Source of the DNA: Bullera alba
Lineage: Eukaryota; Basidiomycota; Tremellomycetes; Tremellales; Bulleraceae
Length of the DNA stretch: 64,000 nucleotides
Assembly: GCA_001600095.1 (NCBI GenBank)
Contig: BCIX01000001.1
Location: 4,241,198 to 4,305,197 of the forward strand
Direction: 5' to 3'
Shown here: in pieces, positions 45,327-57,297 of the stretch
How positions within the stretch are numbered: the first letter of the stretch is position 1
Layout of the letters: each line of letters begins with the position of its first letter
Notes under the pieces: model-generated
The model's input: the letters and a program-made list of their open reading frames with translations, nothing else
The model's database searches: none
What the model was told of the DNA's origin: nothing
Program-made: the position numbers and the translations under genes

Positions 45327-46396
45327 TCATATCCTGTCGACTTCTCTGAACAACTTTGCCTTGCCGCGCAAATCCCTCTTTGTCACACTACCAGGCGTGA
45401 GGGTTTGAGTATCGAGCTCATCATCTTCGTCGTCGTATTCCCCGACGATATTGCCGAGTCCCAACTTGCTTCGCTCCAAAGCCCTACTTCGTAGACGACC
45501 AGAACCGGGTGAGCCAGTCGCCAGGAGGTACTCGTCGTCCAGATCGAATTGGCTGTAACGCGATGACGAGGGGCTGGCCAGTGTCGATCGCGATCCTTTG
45601 AAGGCTTTTGACGGGGTAGAAGTTGTAGAAAGTGCTGGTGGGATGTTCTCTTGATCCTCGTTGTAGACAAACGACCTGGACGAGCTTGCAGGCGAGCTGG
45701 GATCGAAGGCTTCCGCGTCGAACGCGAGGGGAAAATTGCTTCGTGGTATTGTTGTATCCAGATATATTTCAAAGCCTGGATCGTGGAGGTCGACATTTGG
45801 ATCAAACGTTATAGTCATGTCGGCGACGAAAGGGATGTTGTTACCGTTGATTGTGGGCGTCGATGCTCGAGTGATTGGTGGCGACGGTGCGAGTGACCTC
45901 TGTGATTGGATGATCGAGTCGGGAGCGGGCACTGCGCCACTGATGCCAAAGCTTATAAAGAATCAGATCATGTTCACACACGTTGAACACCCCTCCTTAC
46001 TCACCTTCGCTTCTCGCTGCCTTCAACGAACAGCCGTCTAGCTGGACTCCTGCCAGTACCAAGATCATCCCGGTCGAGGATCGATTTGGCTTTTGGTGTG
46101 ACTTCGAAGAACCTTGTGCCACGCTTGACTGTATTTAGGCCATCCTCATTGTCCAGATCCGCTGCTGCGGCCTTCCTCTTGTTCTTTTCCGACGAGTACA
46201 TTGTCTGCTTCGACGAAGAGGCTCCTGATGGCTGACTTGTGGAGGCAGGCGACTGCATGGACGACGAGGGTGATCCTGTGGAGCGCTTAGCCGGGAGAGA
46301 TACTGGTGATGGGAGTGTAAATGATGTCAAGAAGGTCGACAAGGCCAACTCGGTGAGTGGAGCGCGACTCCGGGTCGTAATGGTTGATCTAGACAT
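45327..46396 (-). CDS. Unrecognised Ser/Pro-rich protein with possible degrons
   Basis: Two exons joined at an AG|GTGAGT donor near 46005 and a CAG acceptor near 45942. The start is ATG 46396. I recognise no family. Visible elements are an N-terminal SRAPLTELALS (fits RxxLxxL, a D-box-like degron), a Lys/Arg-rich KNKRKAAAADLD (possible nuclear signal), TRFFEVTPKAKSILDRDD, RSPARRLF (RxL, possible cyclin-binding), EDQENIPP, and a C-terminal RDLRGKAKLFREVDRI. The middle is acidic and disordered. The mix suggests a nuclear, cell-cycle-regulated protein (securin- or CDK-regulator-like), but that is inference from short motifs only. Confidence 0.5.
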
Positions 46397-46969
46397 GGTG
46401 TCGGGCGGTTGAATGATTGTAGTTGAGTGTGCGATACAAATTGTCGACTGAGCGCGGTCAAGCAGGCGAGGTAATGGATGTACAAATGGATGGACTCCAG
46501 GTCAAACCTTTCCCAGTCTACAGTGTTCGATGGTGGTGGCAGTTGAAACAACAACAAAAAGGGCGGCGGGGGGCGGAATCAGGTGGCCAGCAGGTGACGA
46601 CGGGTTGACTCTGCATCGGGCAACCCGCGAACATGAGAAAAGAACGCGTGGAGGAACCAGGCGGGATCTAAATTTCATCGGCTCACTACGCGCGAGTGTG
46701 GCGGAAATAGGACGATCGGCTGCCTGCCTGGCCGCCCGGCCAGCTGGCGGCTGGTGAGTGAGGTGACAATTAATAACAAAAGTGCAGTACTTACTATGTA
46801 GTGCTGGCATGTCGAGTCGATATCACCACGCGAATGAGCGTCCCGTGGCTCTGCATGTCCGCGAGATGGTCCGTGCATCGCCATCCCTGATATACAAAAA
46901 GGATATAAACATTGAACTGGACAGAGCTTGCTTCTTGGATTGGCTCAAGCCTCAAGGAAGCAAAAAGAC
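46397..46969. other. Intergenic, nothing recognised
   Basis: Promoter of the minus-strand gene and flank of the tRNA. Inverted GGCCGCCCGGCC-type and GCCGCC GC-rich stretches occur around 46560-46750. No gene-like frame. Confidence 0.35.
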
Positions 46970-47066
46970 AACCCGATCAGGGGGTCGAACCCTGGATCCC
47001 CGGATTTTCACTGTTGCCTAGACGGCTAGTAGAAGTCCGATGCCTTAGCCACTGGGCCAAACGGGC
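46970..47066 (-). tRNA. tRNA-Arg (TCT) with a 24-nt intron
   Basis: Read on the minus strand: GCCCGTT acceptor arm, TGGCCCAGTGGCTAAGGCA D-arm, anticodon stem TCGGA/TCCGG around loop CT-TCT-A, variable loop GGATC, T-arm CAGGGTTCGACCCCCTG and closing ATCGGGT. The anticodon is TCT (Arg, AGA codons). A 24-nt intron (CTAGCCGTCTAGGC...) follows the base after the anticodon, the canonical position. Mature length is 73 nt. The acceptor stem has a G-T end pair and one T-T mismatch. Confidence 0.88.
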
Positions 47067-47466
47067 ACGTAAAGATCAAGACGTGTGATTTTGCATCGGA
47101 TATGAATGCCCGTGGTGAACAGCCCTCGACGGTCTCCCACTCAGAACCTAGGTCGATGCCACATATCGTACGTACACCCGGACTCGTCTCTCTTCTGATC
47201 CAGTACATACCCAGGCGGTGTATAACAAAGGGCTCGACATGAACTGCTGTTTACATCCTGGTCTCCGAGATGGAAGCTTGGGTTCCTTGGGATCATACAG
47301 CGACCGACGGCGCGGTTCGCGTTTTTACCCGATTGAGCATTTTTCGGCCGGGCTGCGTCATGATAGCGGCAAAGTATATTTCGATCTCGATAGATCTTGC
47401 GTTGTCAACTGTTCAAATCTGACATCAATCTGCTCGATATCGACTTGCCAGTTCTGTTCGAGCAAT
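47067..47466. other. Intergenic, upstream of the carrier gene
   Basis: About 400 bp. The carrier reading frame stays open upstream to about 47218 without carrier character. A TATA-like AAGTATATTTC occurs at about 47371, roughly 95 nt before the chosen ATG. Confidence 0.35.
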
Positions 47467-49170
47467 ATGCGCCCTCGCCCAGACCTCAGCTATCCAGGGT
47501 TACCGGACGCCGATGAGCTGCCACACCCACACTCCGCTCGAAAGGTGGAGAACGGGGGCACAAGTCTGCGGGACGACAATTTCCAGTGGCCAGAGGCGGG
47601 ACCAAGCGAGTCGAGCAAAGCGAAAGGTCTGGATGGAGCGGAGAGTCGACGTGATGGTCTAGGACCTTTCGGAGCGAAGGCTGCAGCTGCGATGACTGGT
47701 GCAGTGGCGACGAGTCTCCTGAGTGAGTAGCACCACGAAAACACTGGTGAGAATGTTCCGCTGATTCATTCAGTGACACCGTTCGATGTGCTCAAGACCC
47801 GATTGCAGACGGTTCAACCTCAGCCTCAGTATCCGAAACCACAGCTAGCAGCCATGTCCGAAGAATGCTGCCAAACAACGGTTCTCACGTCCCAGACGCA
47901 GCCTAGACTGGCGATGAACACCGGATCCAATCCGTTGACCTGTCTGTCATCCAATGAGGTCCAGTTCACAGGGCGCAAACCTGCTACATTCTCCACTATA
48001 CCATCCTCTGCGATGCCGATGGAAGCGCCTCAAGGGTGCTTGCACCCCTCGAGATGGGCCGGAATATGGGGAGAGCCGATCAGCATGGATCAGGCCATGA
48101 CCAATGGAGCTGGGCGTTCGAGAGGTGGAGCTGCAACTCTGCTCCTGCCCATGGAGGCGCAGGCGGAGAGCGTTATAGGCGGATTTTGGAACGAGGTGGC
48201 GACTGTCAGGCGAGAGACTGGTGTCAGAGGGCTGTGGAAGGGTGTGGGCACTACATTGTGAGTATCTCCGTCCGCTCCGCCGCCCTGAGTGACTGACACT
48301 AGTCTAGGACTATGGCTATACCTTCTTCTGCCATCTACATGCTGGGCTACGAGTACCTCCTGCAGCAAATATCGCCTCTGTTTACCGGCACGACGGACGC
48401 GACTGCAAATACATCATCACTCAATCGACCGGCAAGCTCCGACCGGCCAACCGCTCAATTCACCCCTGCGCCGCTCGTGGCCGGAAGTCTGGCTCGTACA
48501 TTGAGCGCGACTGTGATCAGCCCAATTGAGATGTTCAGAACTAGATTACAGGCCTTGCCTACAGGTATGTCTGTTGCGGCCGATGCCCGTTTCGAAACTG
48601 ACAGTATCGTAGCAAATCACGCACCGCCAACCTATGCGTCTACGGCCACAGAGATGCGAGATCTGGTCAGGGGCAAAGGTTTGACGATTCTATGGCGTGG
48701 TCTTGGTCCGACTCTCTGGCGAGATGTGCCTTTCTCCGGTAAGCACGTTTCGGCAATCTCTCTCGTCTGCATATCACTAATCGTACTCGCTAATAGGCAT
48801 ATACTGGGCTGGGTTTGAGATAATCAAGTCCAAACTTGCGTCGGAGACCTCGCCATTGCCACCACTTTCGCCCATCACTACTTCCTTCATTTCGGGCGCT
48901 TTGTCCGGAACAGTATCAGCGTTGGTCACCCAACCGTTCGACGTCCTCAAGACCCGAAGACAGGTCTTCACCCCATCGCCCGACTGTCTCCCGGCGGCTG
49001 TTTCACATCGAGCGAGCACGCTTCCACTGGCACTTCATGTGATCAAGACGGAAGGATGGTCTGCCTTGTTTGCAGGGACTGTGCCGCGTTGCGGAAAGGT
49101 CGCACCCGCGTGTGGCCTGATGATCGCTTGTTACGAGGGTGTAGGGAGATACCTTGGCGGTCGGGATTGA
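47467..49170 (+). CDS. MTM1: MTM1/SLC25A39-40-type mitochondrial carrier
   Basis: Inner-membrane carrier; this group is tied to mitochondrial glutathione import and manganese delivery to SOD2. Start ATG 47467; a polar N-terminus then AMTGAVATSLLMTPFDVLKT, whose first PxD motif is rebuilt by splicing (A|TG). A long polar loop with several Cys and Met residues separates it from GVRGLWKGVGTTL and TMAIPSSAIYMLGYEYLLQ. The second repeat has ATVISPIEMFRTRLQALPT and ILWRGLGPTLWRDVPFSGIY; the third SALVTQPFDVLKTRRQVFT and GWSALFAGTVPRCGKVAPAC. All three PX(D/E)XX(K/R) motifs are present. RDVPFSGIYW and PRxxKVAPACG are typical of Mtm1/SLC25A39/40. Five short exons. Confidence 0.85.
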
Positions 49171-49410
49171 TAGTGAAAAAGATGGACAGTCTTGTCAAAA
49201 CGATACATGTCCCATGGAGAACAGCGCAAACATCATCGGCAAGAGGCAAGAGTCAAGGCGGATCTTGTGCTACCAAGACATCATACGCCGCGGCCAGCGC
49301 ACACAGCCCAGGTTCCGAGGCTGTCTCATCGAATTTGCATACTTCATCAATTCGCTACCAATGCATACAACGGTTTACCATGTCTCCTCTCCGCATGACG
49401 CTCTGAAATC

Positions 49411-51035
49411 TCATTCCCATGAGATTGGCTTGTCGATGCTGTCTCTGGGCAATTCGGCACCGAGATACTTGCTCTCTGGACCATCCTTGGGGTCGAACGC
49501 GAAGAACGTGTCGATGCCCGTTCTTTCGTCGAAGGTCTTGAGAGCGATCGATCCGTCGTCATCAGAGGGCATTGTCACGTCGTATCCAATGGTGATTTGG
49601 AGATGTGTTTGATCTGGATCATCTTTGTCCACTTCTCGCGCATCTTCGGTAGGCCAATCGGATCCGTATGGAACGTCGGCCAAGGACCCTAGTCTGCTGC
49701 AGTCCCAGTGCGTGAATCTCACCTTGGGCTCGTAACTTGTTCCAGGCTTGTTGTCTCTTCTGAACACCCAGCTAGCCTTTTGCAAGACAGACTTGACGGC
49801 TGATCGAGCAAACACCGATCGACGGGCCGTGGTCATCTGCGATGGGAAATTCGAATCGAGGTAGTCGATCACCTTCCCAGCTACCTTCGCCAGAACATTG
49901 CTCTGAGTGGATTTGAGGTCTTTGTCTCGTCCTGGTCGTCCACACAACCGGTTTGCAGTGTTCTCTTGCTGTGCCCGGTCCAGTTCATCTCTCGCCCCGT
50001 CGTACACGTTGGATTCAGTGATGACCGTGCTCAGACCGACGTCCCCTAGTGATATTGACACAGGCGCGGATCGATCTCGGTGTCGAAGATCCTCGCATGT
50101 CAGGATCTCATTGAGGTATTCAATACCCATCTTGACGGTCTGTTCTTGGAGTCGGTGCGGAATGATGTGTTTTCCAGTGATTATCGCTTTCTCGACTGAC
50201 GATGCCGATCGGACGAGCCCCGCAGCGTTACTGGCCAAGACTCGTTGGGCGATAGGCGGCAGCTTTCTTCGAGCTGTGCCGTCGCTGAGGACAGCAGAGG
50301 CCTCGAAAACGATATCCGTTTCGCCGTTGGTTGGATTGTATAAAATCTTCAAGGGCTCATCACCCAGAGACAGCGTCTCATCGGCATAGTTTACTGTGGT
50401 TCTCGCCTCTGGCGTGGATCCGTCCAGGTAGGCTGTCCACTCGTCCTCATCCTCATCTTCTTCAATGGTTTTGACGGGCTCTGGTCCTACCGATCGGATT
50501 GGCAAGATCACGTAGCCCGACCCAGGGGCGTGCACTTTGATGGGCTTGGTGTTGAAGGGGTACTTGAGATTGAACTCCCGACTACCTTCGCTCCATTTGA
50601 CGCCGGGATTTGAACTGACCAACTCACCCTCATCATTCGTCTTCAAGCACTTCAAGTGTTTGTTGTTGGTCGTCCAGGTAGGAGTTAAGGGTGTCATACT
50701 TAGACCAGGAAGGTGCCTTGTCGTCGACAGCAATGCCACACTTGTCGTAATTCTCCAATACAGACAATGCCTCTTCTACCATAGAGCCATATACATCCTT
50801 CGGCAAGACCATATGATCGGTTCCACTTGGAATGCCTCCCCGTACTCGGTTGAGTTGCCATCCTCATCGAGTCGTCTATGATTTTGCGGACTTCCGGATC
50901 AAGAGTGAGAAGAAAGTGATTTCCCCATTCTTTGATTCCCGCTCGTTGGCGGCACTCTGTCGGCTCGATGCTGTTCTTGACTGGGGCAGAGAATTTGCCA
51001 TGGGCCGGGAAGTTCCAAATGGACCGTGTTGACAT
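49411..51035 (-). CDS. Unrecognised protein, N-terminal structure unresolved
   Basis: A 442-codon open segment (49411-50739) encodes a mixed alpha/beta protein with strands such as REFNLKYPFNTKPIKVHAPG and EPLKILYNPTNGETDIVFEA, an acidic EEDEDEDEW stretch, and helices near KMGIEYLNEILTCEDLRHRD. I know no homologue. Upstream, three overlapping frames all look protein-like. They are MSTRSIWNFPAHGKFSAPVK from ATG 51035, DEDGNSTEYGEAFQVEPI, and YGSMVEEALSVLENYDKCG with SYLDDQQQTLEV. No single canonical intron joins them. A TATAAA sits on the minus strand at 51131-51136, suitably placed for ATG 51035. The N-terminus may therefore be multi-intronic, frameshifted or decayed. A second possible start is the ATG inside the long segment at about 50697. 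Confidence 0.4.
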
Positions 51036-51510
51036 ATCGCTTGGAGTGATCCTTGGCGGGAGCTAAGTCGATAAGTTGTTGAAGTTCGAGGGAGGAGACT
51101 GGGGTAGCTTTTGCCACCTCTCTTGAGGTCTTTATACGTTTCGAGAAGATATCTTACCCTCGAAGCGCCTCACTGGATGAAAGGAGGATCACGCGAAACG
51201 TCATTACAGATTACGAGTAGTTGCTCTTTAGCCTCTCTTGTGTCACTTCAACGCCAAAGCCCAAACGATCGCAGCGAAGTAGACTGTATCTACCTGGTGC
51301 CCCGGTTAACGATTGGCCAGATTGTGTGGCTCGCGATCGTTCAGTACTCAGGAGCAGTAGCCAGTCGTCGTCAGGCCAAGAGTGGCCAGGAAACAGGTCA
51401 GAAGTGTGCGTGTCAGGTCCCCTACCACCTCACGAGGTCACGGCAGCCGATACGCGTTGCTTACATTGTTGCAAATGCAATGTTACAGTGGTCAAAATGA
51501 TGTCCAGCTT

Positions 51511-52670
51511 TAGACCCGCTTTTTCCGCATGACGACAACGTCCGTGTTGTACCAATACCTGAAGACGCCTTCCTATATTCGTCACAATTGTCAGTTGATC
51601 TCAGGCAGCGATAGACAGGGCAGACATAGCTCACCTCCTTGTTGATCCACTCTTTGTCACCGCTCCGAATGGTGTCCCGAAGATCATGCTCGAACTTGCT
51701 TCTCTTCTCGCCAGAGAGGTAGGTCTCTGTCAGGTAAGACTTGGAGAAGAGCCGGTTGACGAGCTAGAAGTAAGGGGAAACAGTGGCATCAGCTCGGCAT
51801 CCTGCATATACAGCAGGAAGACACTCACCTGGTCCTCTGTCATGCCTAAGCCCCATTCCGAGGTCGTCTCTTCTGGCGCCTCGAACAGATCTTGATAGGC
51901 CTTTGACTCGTAACCTTTTCTCCACCAGCCCTTGTAGTACTGTGGGGTTCCCATATCGAACGGCTGATATAGCTCTCGGATGGCTTTGTGCCATCCGGTC
52001 CTATTGGACTCGATGTTCCACACGAAAATCAGGACTCCTTCGGGTTTGAGGTATTTGGCAATCTCCGTCTATTCCCTTGGTCAGCCGACAGGATATCTTG
52101 ATACAGATATGGATAAGTGAGAATGAACAGAAACGACTCACAAAGGCCTTGTCGTGGTCAGGACACCAATGCCAAGCTTGAGCGATGATGATTCCATCCA
52201 CGGATCCTTCTTGCACGCCACTCTTGGAGAAATCGTCGAAAGCGCCTTCGACACTCTTGATAGTCTTGCCCTCCAGAGCCTCTTTCGGGACTTTTGACTC
52301 CAGGACTCTCTGCCAAGTTTCTCTCATGCCCTCAGAGGGTTCCACCCCGATAAGCGTTTTGATCGGGATCTGGGGATATTCGTCGCTCCCCTGCGCGCTG
52401 TCGCTGGAAGGAGGATTGAGGAGGAGTCTGGAGAAGATACCGGTGCCGGATCCAGGCTCGAGAATGATCAAACCTTCGCCTTGAGCCTTGGGTAGAGCTG
52501 AAGCTACTGTCTGCAGCGCCTTTGCCGGGTATGAAGGTCTGGCTGCGTCATACTGCCCCCAACCACAGTTAGCTATCGGCTTGAAGAGCGCTACGAGATG
52601 ACAAATCACCTACCAAGTCATTGGTACCCTTGGCGAAACCAGACACGGCGACATTGTGGACTGTAGTCAT
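51511..52670 (-). CDS. SAM-dependent methyltransferase (Crg1/Tmt1-like)
   Basis: Class I methyltransferase, probably small-molecule or lipid acting. Start ATG 52670 (MTTVHNVAVSGFAKGTNDL). The next exon opens with YDAARPSYPAKALQ, a signature shared with yeast Crg1. Motif I is LIILEPGSGTGIFSR (the glycine loop that binds S-adenosylmethionine), motif II TLIGVEPSEGM with its acidic residue, and post-motif DGIIIAQAWHWCPDHDKAFV. Then come a strand after the next intron (KPEGVLIFVWNIES) and C-terminal WWRKGYESKAYQDLF and GVFRYWYNTDVVVMRKKRV. Five exons. Whether the substrate is a fatty acyl, a trans-aconitate-like acid or something else cannot be told from sequence. Confidence 0.8.
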
Positions 52671-53341
52671 CGTGATATGGCAAGTGATTGTTGGCAGCTG
52701 TTAGCTAGAGAGGGGTGAAGTGAGGAGGATTGAAGCGGATCTGCGAGCTCGATGTCTGCGTATCGGGAAGGTATATACAGAAGATGAGGGGAGGGAGTCT
52801 GTCGAAGATACTTGAGCTTATGTAGTTTTGAGAGTCTCGCAGTCGTACGAGTCGAGTCAGCAGTCCACCCTGTCATCTACCTGTACACTCGTCTCACTCA
52901 GAGCACAAATAGCACGTCGATGCTGCGATGAATCAAGCCGGACATGTCCGATGGTGCGTTGTCCGAATATCGCCTGTCAAGTCCGAAGGTAGAGCGACAT
53001 CTGAGTTCCTGTCTGGCGAGTGATGGTGACTGGATGCTAGTGAGTAGACTGAACGATAGCATACTCTCTGAAGAGATGACCGTCCAAGTCCGAAACTTGC
53101 ACCAAACTCTACACAAGTCGTAATGCATTTTGGCCGTAAGATTTCGAAACTATGCAAGGGAGTAATCATGGACAAGTTAAAGGCGTGAGAGTGATCGACT
53201 GAGTGGCAGTGCTATTAGGATCTGAGTGAGATGGATGTATACAAATGAGCCGACCGCATGGAGTGGGGCTTGGGGCGATAAGCGGCTCGCTGGGCCGACA
53301 GGGTCCGGGGAAACAGGTACGCAAGGGGTTCTCTGCCCTTA
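52671..53341. other. Intergenic, nothing recognised
   Basis: Promoter of the methyltransferase gene and 3' flank of the oxidase gene. Open frames on either strand are short and lack protein character. Confidence 0.35.
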
Positions 53342-55840
53342 CTACAGAAGCGACACCATGGTGACAAGGGCAAGAGGGATGGCGAACAGGGGTAGAGCCA
53401 GACCAGCTGAAACTCTACTGCCGCTGCCTTCTCGGTTGATGGCAACGGCGGTGGCGGCAAGACCCGCAGCAACAGTTTGCGATTCGGTGGCATTGGTGAT
53501 GGTCTCTTGTCCGGGTACGATGACCGACGAGCCAGGCAGGATCGAAGCGGCGACCGCGGCTTGGGAACCAATTTGACCGGTTCCAATCGTGACTCGCTGG
53601 AAGAAGGTCAGCTCAGTGTCTAAACTGGGAGAGCTTTTTCTGACACACCTTTCCGATGGAGGGAACACCGTCAACGACGAGGAACACAAGCGCAGGGCCG
53701 GGCTGGAAGATGTTCGAATTGGGTGGCATCTGTGAGACGTGCATGGTCACCTCGCCAGTTTCCTGCATCTGGGTGTACGAGGCGGCAAGCTCGAGGAATT
53801 TTTGTCCAAAGTTCATCTGCGTGGAGATTCATCAGCAATACGGTCAAGCGGAAATGAACAGGCTTTAACAACTTACGCCGTGGGTGCTGAAACCGGTTCG
53901 GATCACGACAACCTTGGTATTGCTGGGGTCAGATTGCTTGTTGATTGGGGTGTAAGTAAGGTTCCAGTAATCGCCTCCCTATGGATCAGGTCAGCGGGCG
54001 GCTTTCACAGGGCTGATGAGCAACGGCACCCACGTAGGAGAGACTGTCTGGTAGAGCGGAAGGGACGGGTCTAGGCTTCGAGTACCAAAGAGGGTAGAAC
54101 TTTTCAACCTCGTAGCTAGTTCCCCATTTCTCAAACGTTACGTCCTTGTTGGGGTTGGAGCCGGAAACGAGGATCGCTCCGTCGGTGAGGAGCAACGCGG
54201 TGGAGTGGTACATCCTTTCCTGGCCAGAAGGGGTAAGACCCTCTCGAGAGAATCGGGATCCGGCAGGAGCTTTAGGGCTGGAGTCACGCTACGTCAGTAT
54301 GACTCCAACCTATTCGTTCTCTACTCACTTGTAGATGACCGAGTCGTAGACTGGAGACTGCCCATAGGATTGACCGAATGACCAGTGCTCGTCTCCGTAA
54401 CCGGCGGTACCCATGCCGACACTACCCCCAGGTCAGCGTCGTTCCCTTGAGTCTATGCATTACTTACCCGTTACCCAACCAAAGCGTTCCATCTGGGAGG
54501 TAAATGAAGTTACCCATGCTTCTAGGCTCGGGAAGTCGGTCGTCATCGGTGTAGGTAGGGTTGGCATCCTCGGGGGAGATCCTGACGCAAGAGTCATCGG
54601 CGGGGATGGCAGTGACGTTGAAGCCGGACCCTCCATCTGACGACTTCTCAAAGGGAGCAGAAGATCCACCACAGAACAGCAAGGTAGGGGTGTAGTTGTT
54701 TTCGGGTGTCAAAGGCAGCATGACAGTGGCAGCGGATGCAGGGTAAACTCGGACAGCGTAGGGCATGTCGGGCAAGGAGGATTCCTGCTTGGTGCCGAGG
54801 TCGTACATGATGGTTCTGTAGGCGGCCTGCATGAATAATTTGCCTGGAGAGACGCGTAAGTGAGGTTACATAGCGCCGAAAGACGGAGTCACTTACCACT
54901 TGGCATGAGCCACGTGAGGGGGAACAAGTTGAGAGGAACAGTCTCGTCCAGGAAGGACATTCCGATAGCAGGGGATTGGTCCGGCCAAAACTCATACGTT
55001 GGGTTGTTCTGGACTTTGGTTGAAACGTAGCTACAAGGTCATGAGCACGATGGAACCACTAACGGCCATATTACCAGACTCACCCTCCGTTCTCGTCACC
55101 GCCGATGACAATGACACTTCCGTCGCCCAGACCCTCCACTGTTGGGTACCATCGTTTCCCTGTCATGGTCAAAGCAGCGCCTCCCTCCGCGTATTCACAT
55201 TCTCCACCGTCACAAGGCGTCAACATCCTAATGGCTTCTCCTCCAGCCGAGTTTTGGTATGGGTTCGCGCCCGACGGGTTTGCGCCTTTGTCCACAACTG
55301 CAACTCCTTGATACGTCACAGGTTGGTTTCCACCAAAGACGGCCCAAGAGCCGTTGGCTAAGGGAAAGCCACCGGCGCAGAAAGTATTCGAAGTGACTGT
55401 CATTGGTGTAGCGAGATTTGTCCGCAGGTCGTACGATGTACCCCATGCAGGACGGGGGTTGCCGTCGGCTCCAGTCACAGTGAGGGAATTGTTTTCGGTT
55501 TCTGATAGGAGATGAGCTTCAAATTCATGGTCGGTTTCCGCACAGACTTACTGTCAAGGATGAAGACGGTGTTCTCTGTCCCAAGAAACATCATCTGAGC
55601 ACTGACACCCGAGTCTCCAACGATCTTGAAGCCTCCCAAAGGCGGACTCGGGTCGAGCTGACCCGAAGCCCTTTTCGCTGATGGGAGTTGAACCCCCTCA
55701 TTGAGCTGTCGAGCCAATTCTCTATGCCGACTTTGACGATCGTTGAGGTGTCTCTCGACGTGAGGGTTGGAGTGAGGTGATGACGACGCGAGGACGAGGG
55801 GCAGCAGGAGGGCGGCAGCGAAGGAAAGGGTAGATGGCAT
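53342..55840 (-). CDS. Glyoxal oxidase, secreted, GPI-anchored
   Basis: Copper radical oxidase that oxidises aldehydes such as glyoxal and releases H2O2. Start ATG 55840 with a clear signal peptide (MPSTLSFAAALLLPLVLASS). Active-site features of the family are visible: TFCAGGF (Cys that crosslinks to Tyr), KRWYPTVEGL (its Tyr partner), MYHSTALLLTDG (Tyr-His copper ligands) and VIRTGFSTHG (distal His ligand). WLMPSGKLFMQAAYRTIMYD and LPDGTLWLGNGVGMGTAGYG fit propeller blades. After the C-terminal beta domain a Ser/Thr/Ala-rich stretch leads to a hydrophobic end (LALPLFAIPLALVTMVSLL), which looks like a GPI-attachment signal. About nine short introns. All expected ligands are present, so the enzyme is predicted to be active. 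Confidence 0.88.
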
Positions 55841-57297
55841 GGTGAGATTGGTGAAGCGAAAGGAGTGTGGTGTATAATTATAATGAGTGTATTTTGTCGA
55901 TGCAGACGATACGTAGACAGAACGGTGTTTGACGGGTTGTCAAGAGACGGAGGGTGGATCCTTGACTTTGTCGACAGTGTCAGAAAGGCCAAGAAGGGAG
56001 AGTGTTGGTTGAGGCGGTGTGAGGATTGTAATGAAGGTGTCGATGTAAGGATCCAAGCCCGTTGTTAGGGAGCGCACAGGTGTCAAAGGGGTCTGAGCGT
56101 GGTTCGAGGCCGACAATCACCCAGGGACCGAGTAAAGGAGACGGGGTAAAGGTGGGTTGTTTTGCAAAAGTGGCTGCGCTGCCTTTGTTGTGAATGTTCG
56201 GGACGGGAGGTCGGAGACTGTTGGAGAGGATGAGGTGATCGAGGATGAGGAGTATGAAGTATGAACAACAATGGTAGTCGATTGTGTGTAGTATGTACTG
56301 CACAATATGACTGCCTACTCGAAGACGATGATCCGAACTGGCGCTCGATATAGATGTTACCAATGGACGAGCATGAGCAGATCAACTCTCAAAGCTCGAG
56401 CCTGCTCGAGCCCATTCATCCAGGCTCAGGCGCGTAAGGCCAGCACTCGTGTTTTGATTTTCGGGTGAAACCCTCGGACCACCCCTTAGCTGCCCTGAAA
56501 ATCAACAATTCCCCGGATTGATACCAAGGGTGAGACCAGAGGATTGCCACTTGGAACAAAAGGGACAACCCCTTGGACGTGCCTGAGACCGTCCAGAGCG
56601 CAGCGGGGGGCCTCGGCGGGCACGAGCTGAAACAACCAAACAAAGGTCGAGGACAGTCGGGGACCTTCGAGGACGATCAGATTCATCATTCAGCACTGCA
56701 GAAGTGCAGATCGCACCTGATCGCACTGACTTCTATTAGCCTTACTAAGTGAGTACAATATTGATTGATCCAGTGGGCAATGAACGATAGCTGCAGTGAT
56801 AACCCCCCTGACTCCTCCCCCACGGCGATTCAAGTTCCCTGACAGAGCTTGCCAGTCTCCCAGATTCCGATCCTCGCCCGCAGTACTCCAGTAAACCCAG
56901 TTTGGTTCTTAGTCTCAGGCATCTAGAGGCTCGTACAGAGCACGTGACACGTCAAGCACGTATCTGTCGTGAGCTACATCTATCTGGGGTCGAGCTCGGT
57001 ACACGATGCACACCAATCTACTGGTGGTTCGCTTCGTTCGAACCTACATTATCTCTTCACTGCTCGAGCCTAAATACAAGACCGTAGGACCACGCGACCT
57101 TGTCGCCACAAGGAGAAGGGTGGTTACTCTGGTCAGAGGAAGAGCGCGTGATCCGAGCACTTTCTCACACGGCAGGAGATCGCTAGCAGAGACTGCCGGA
57201 ATATGGCTACATCTAGTGATCTAGGTAATAGGTATGGGTATCATCGATTCAACAACTGCTGTGTTTTAGAGAGACCCGTTGCAGACATGCCCCTCCC
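55841..57297. other. Intergenic, no gene recognised
   Basis: 1.46 kb. TATAATTATA-like sequence at about 55871-55884 just upstream of the oxidase start is a plausible core promoter. Two close XhoI-type palindromes (GCTCGAG at about 56395-56410) are the only other structure. Frames in between are mutual shadows without family resemblance. Confidence 0.4.
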
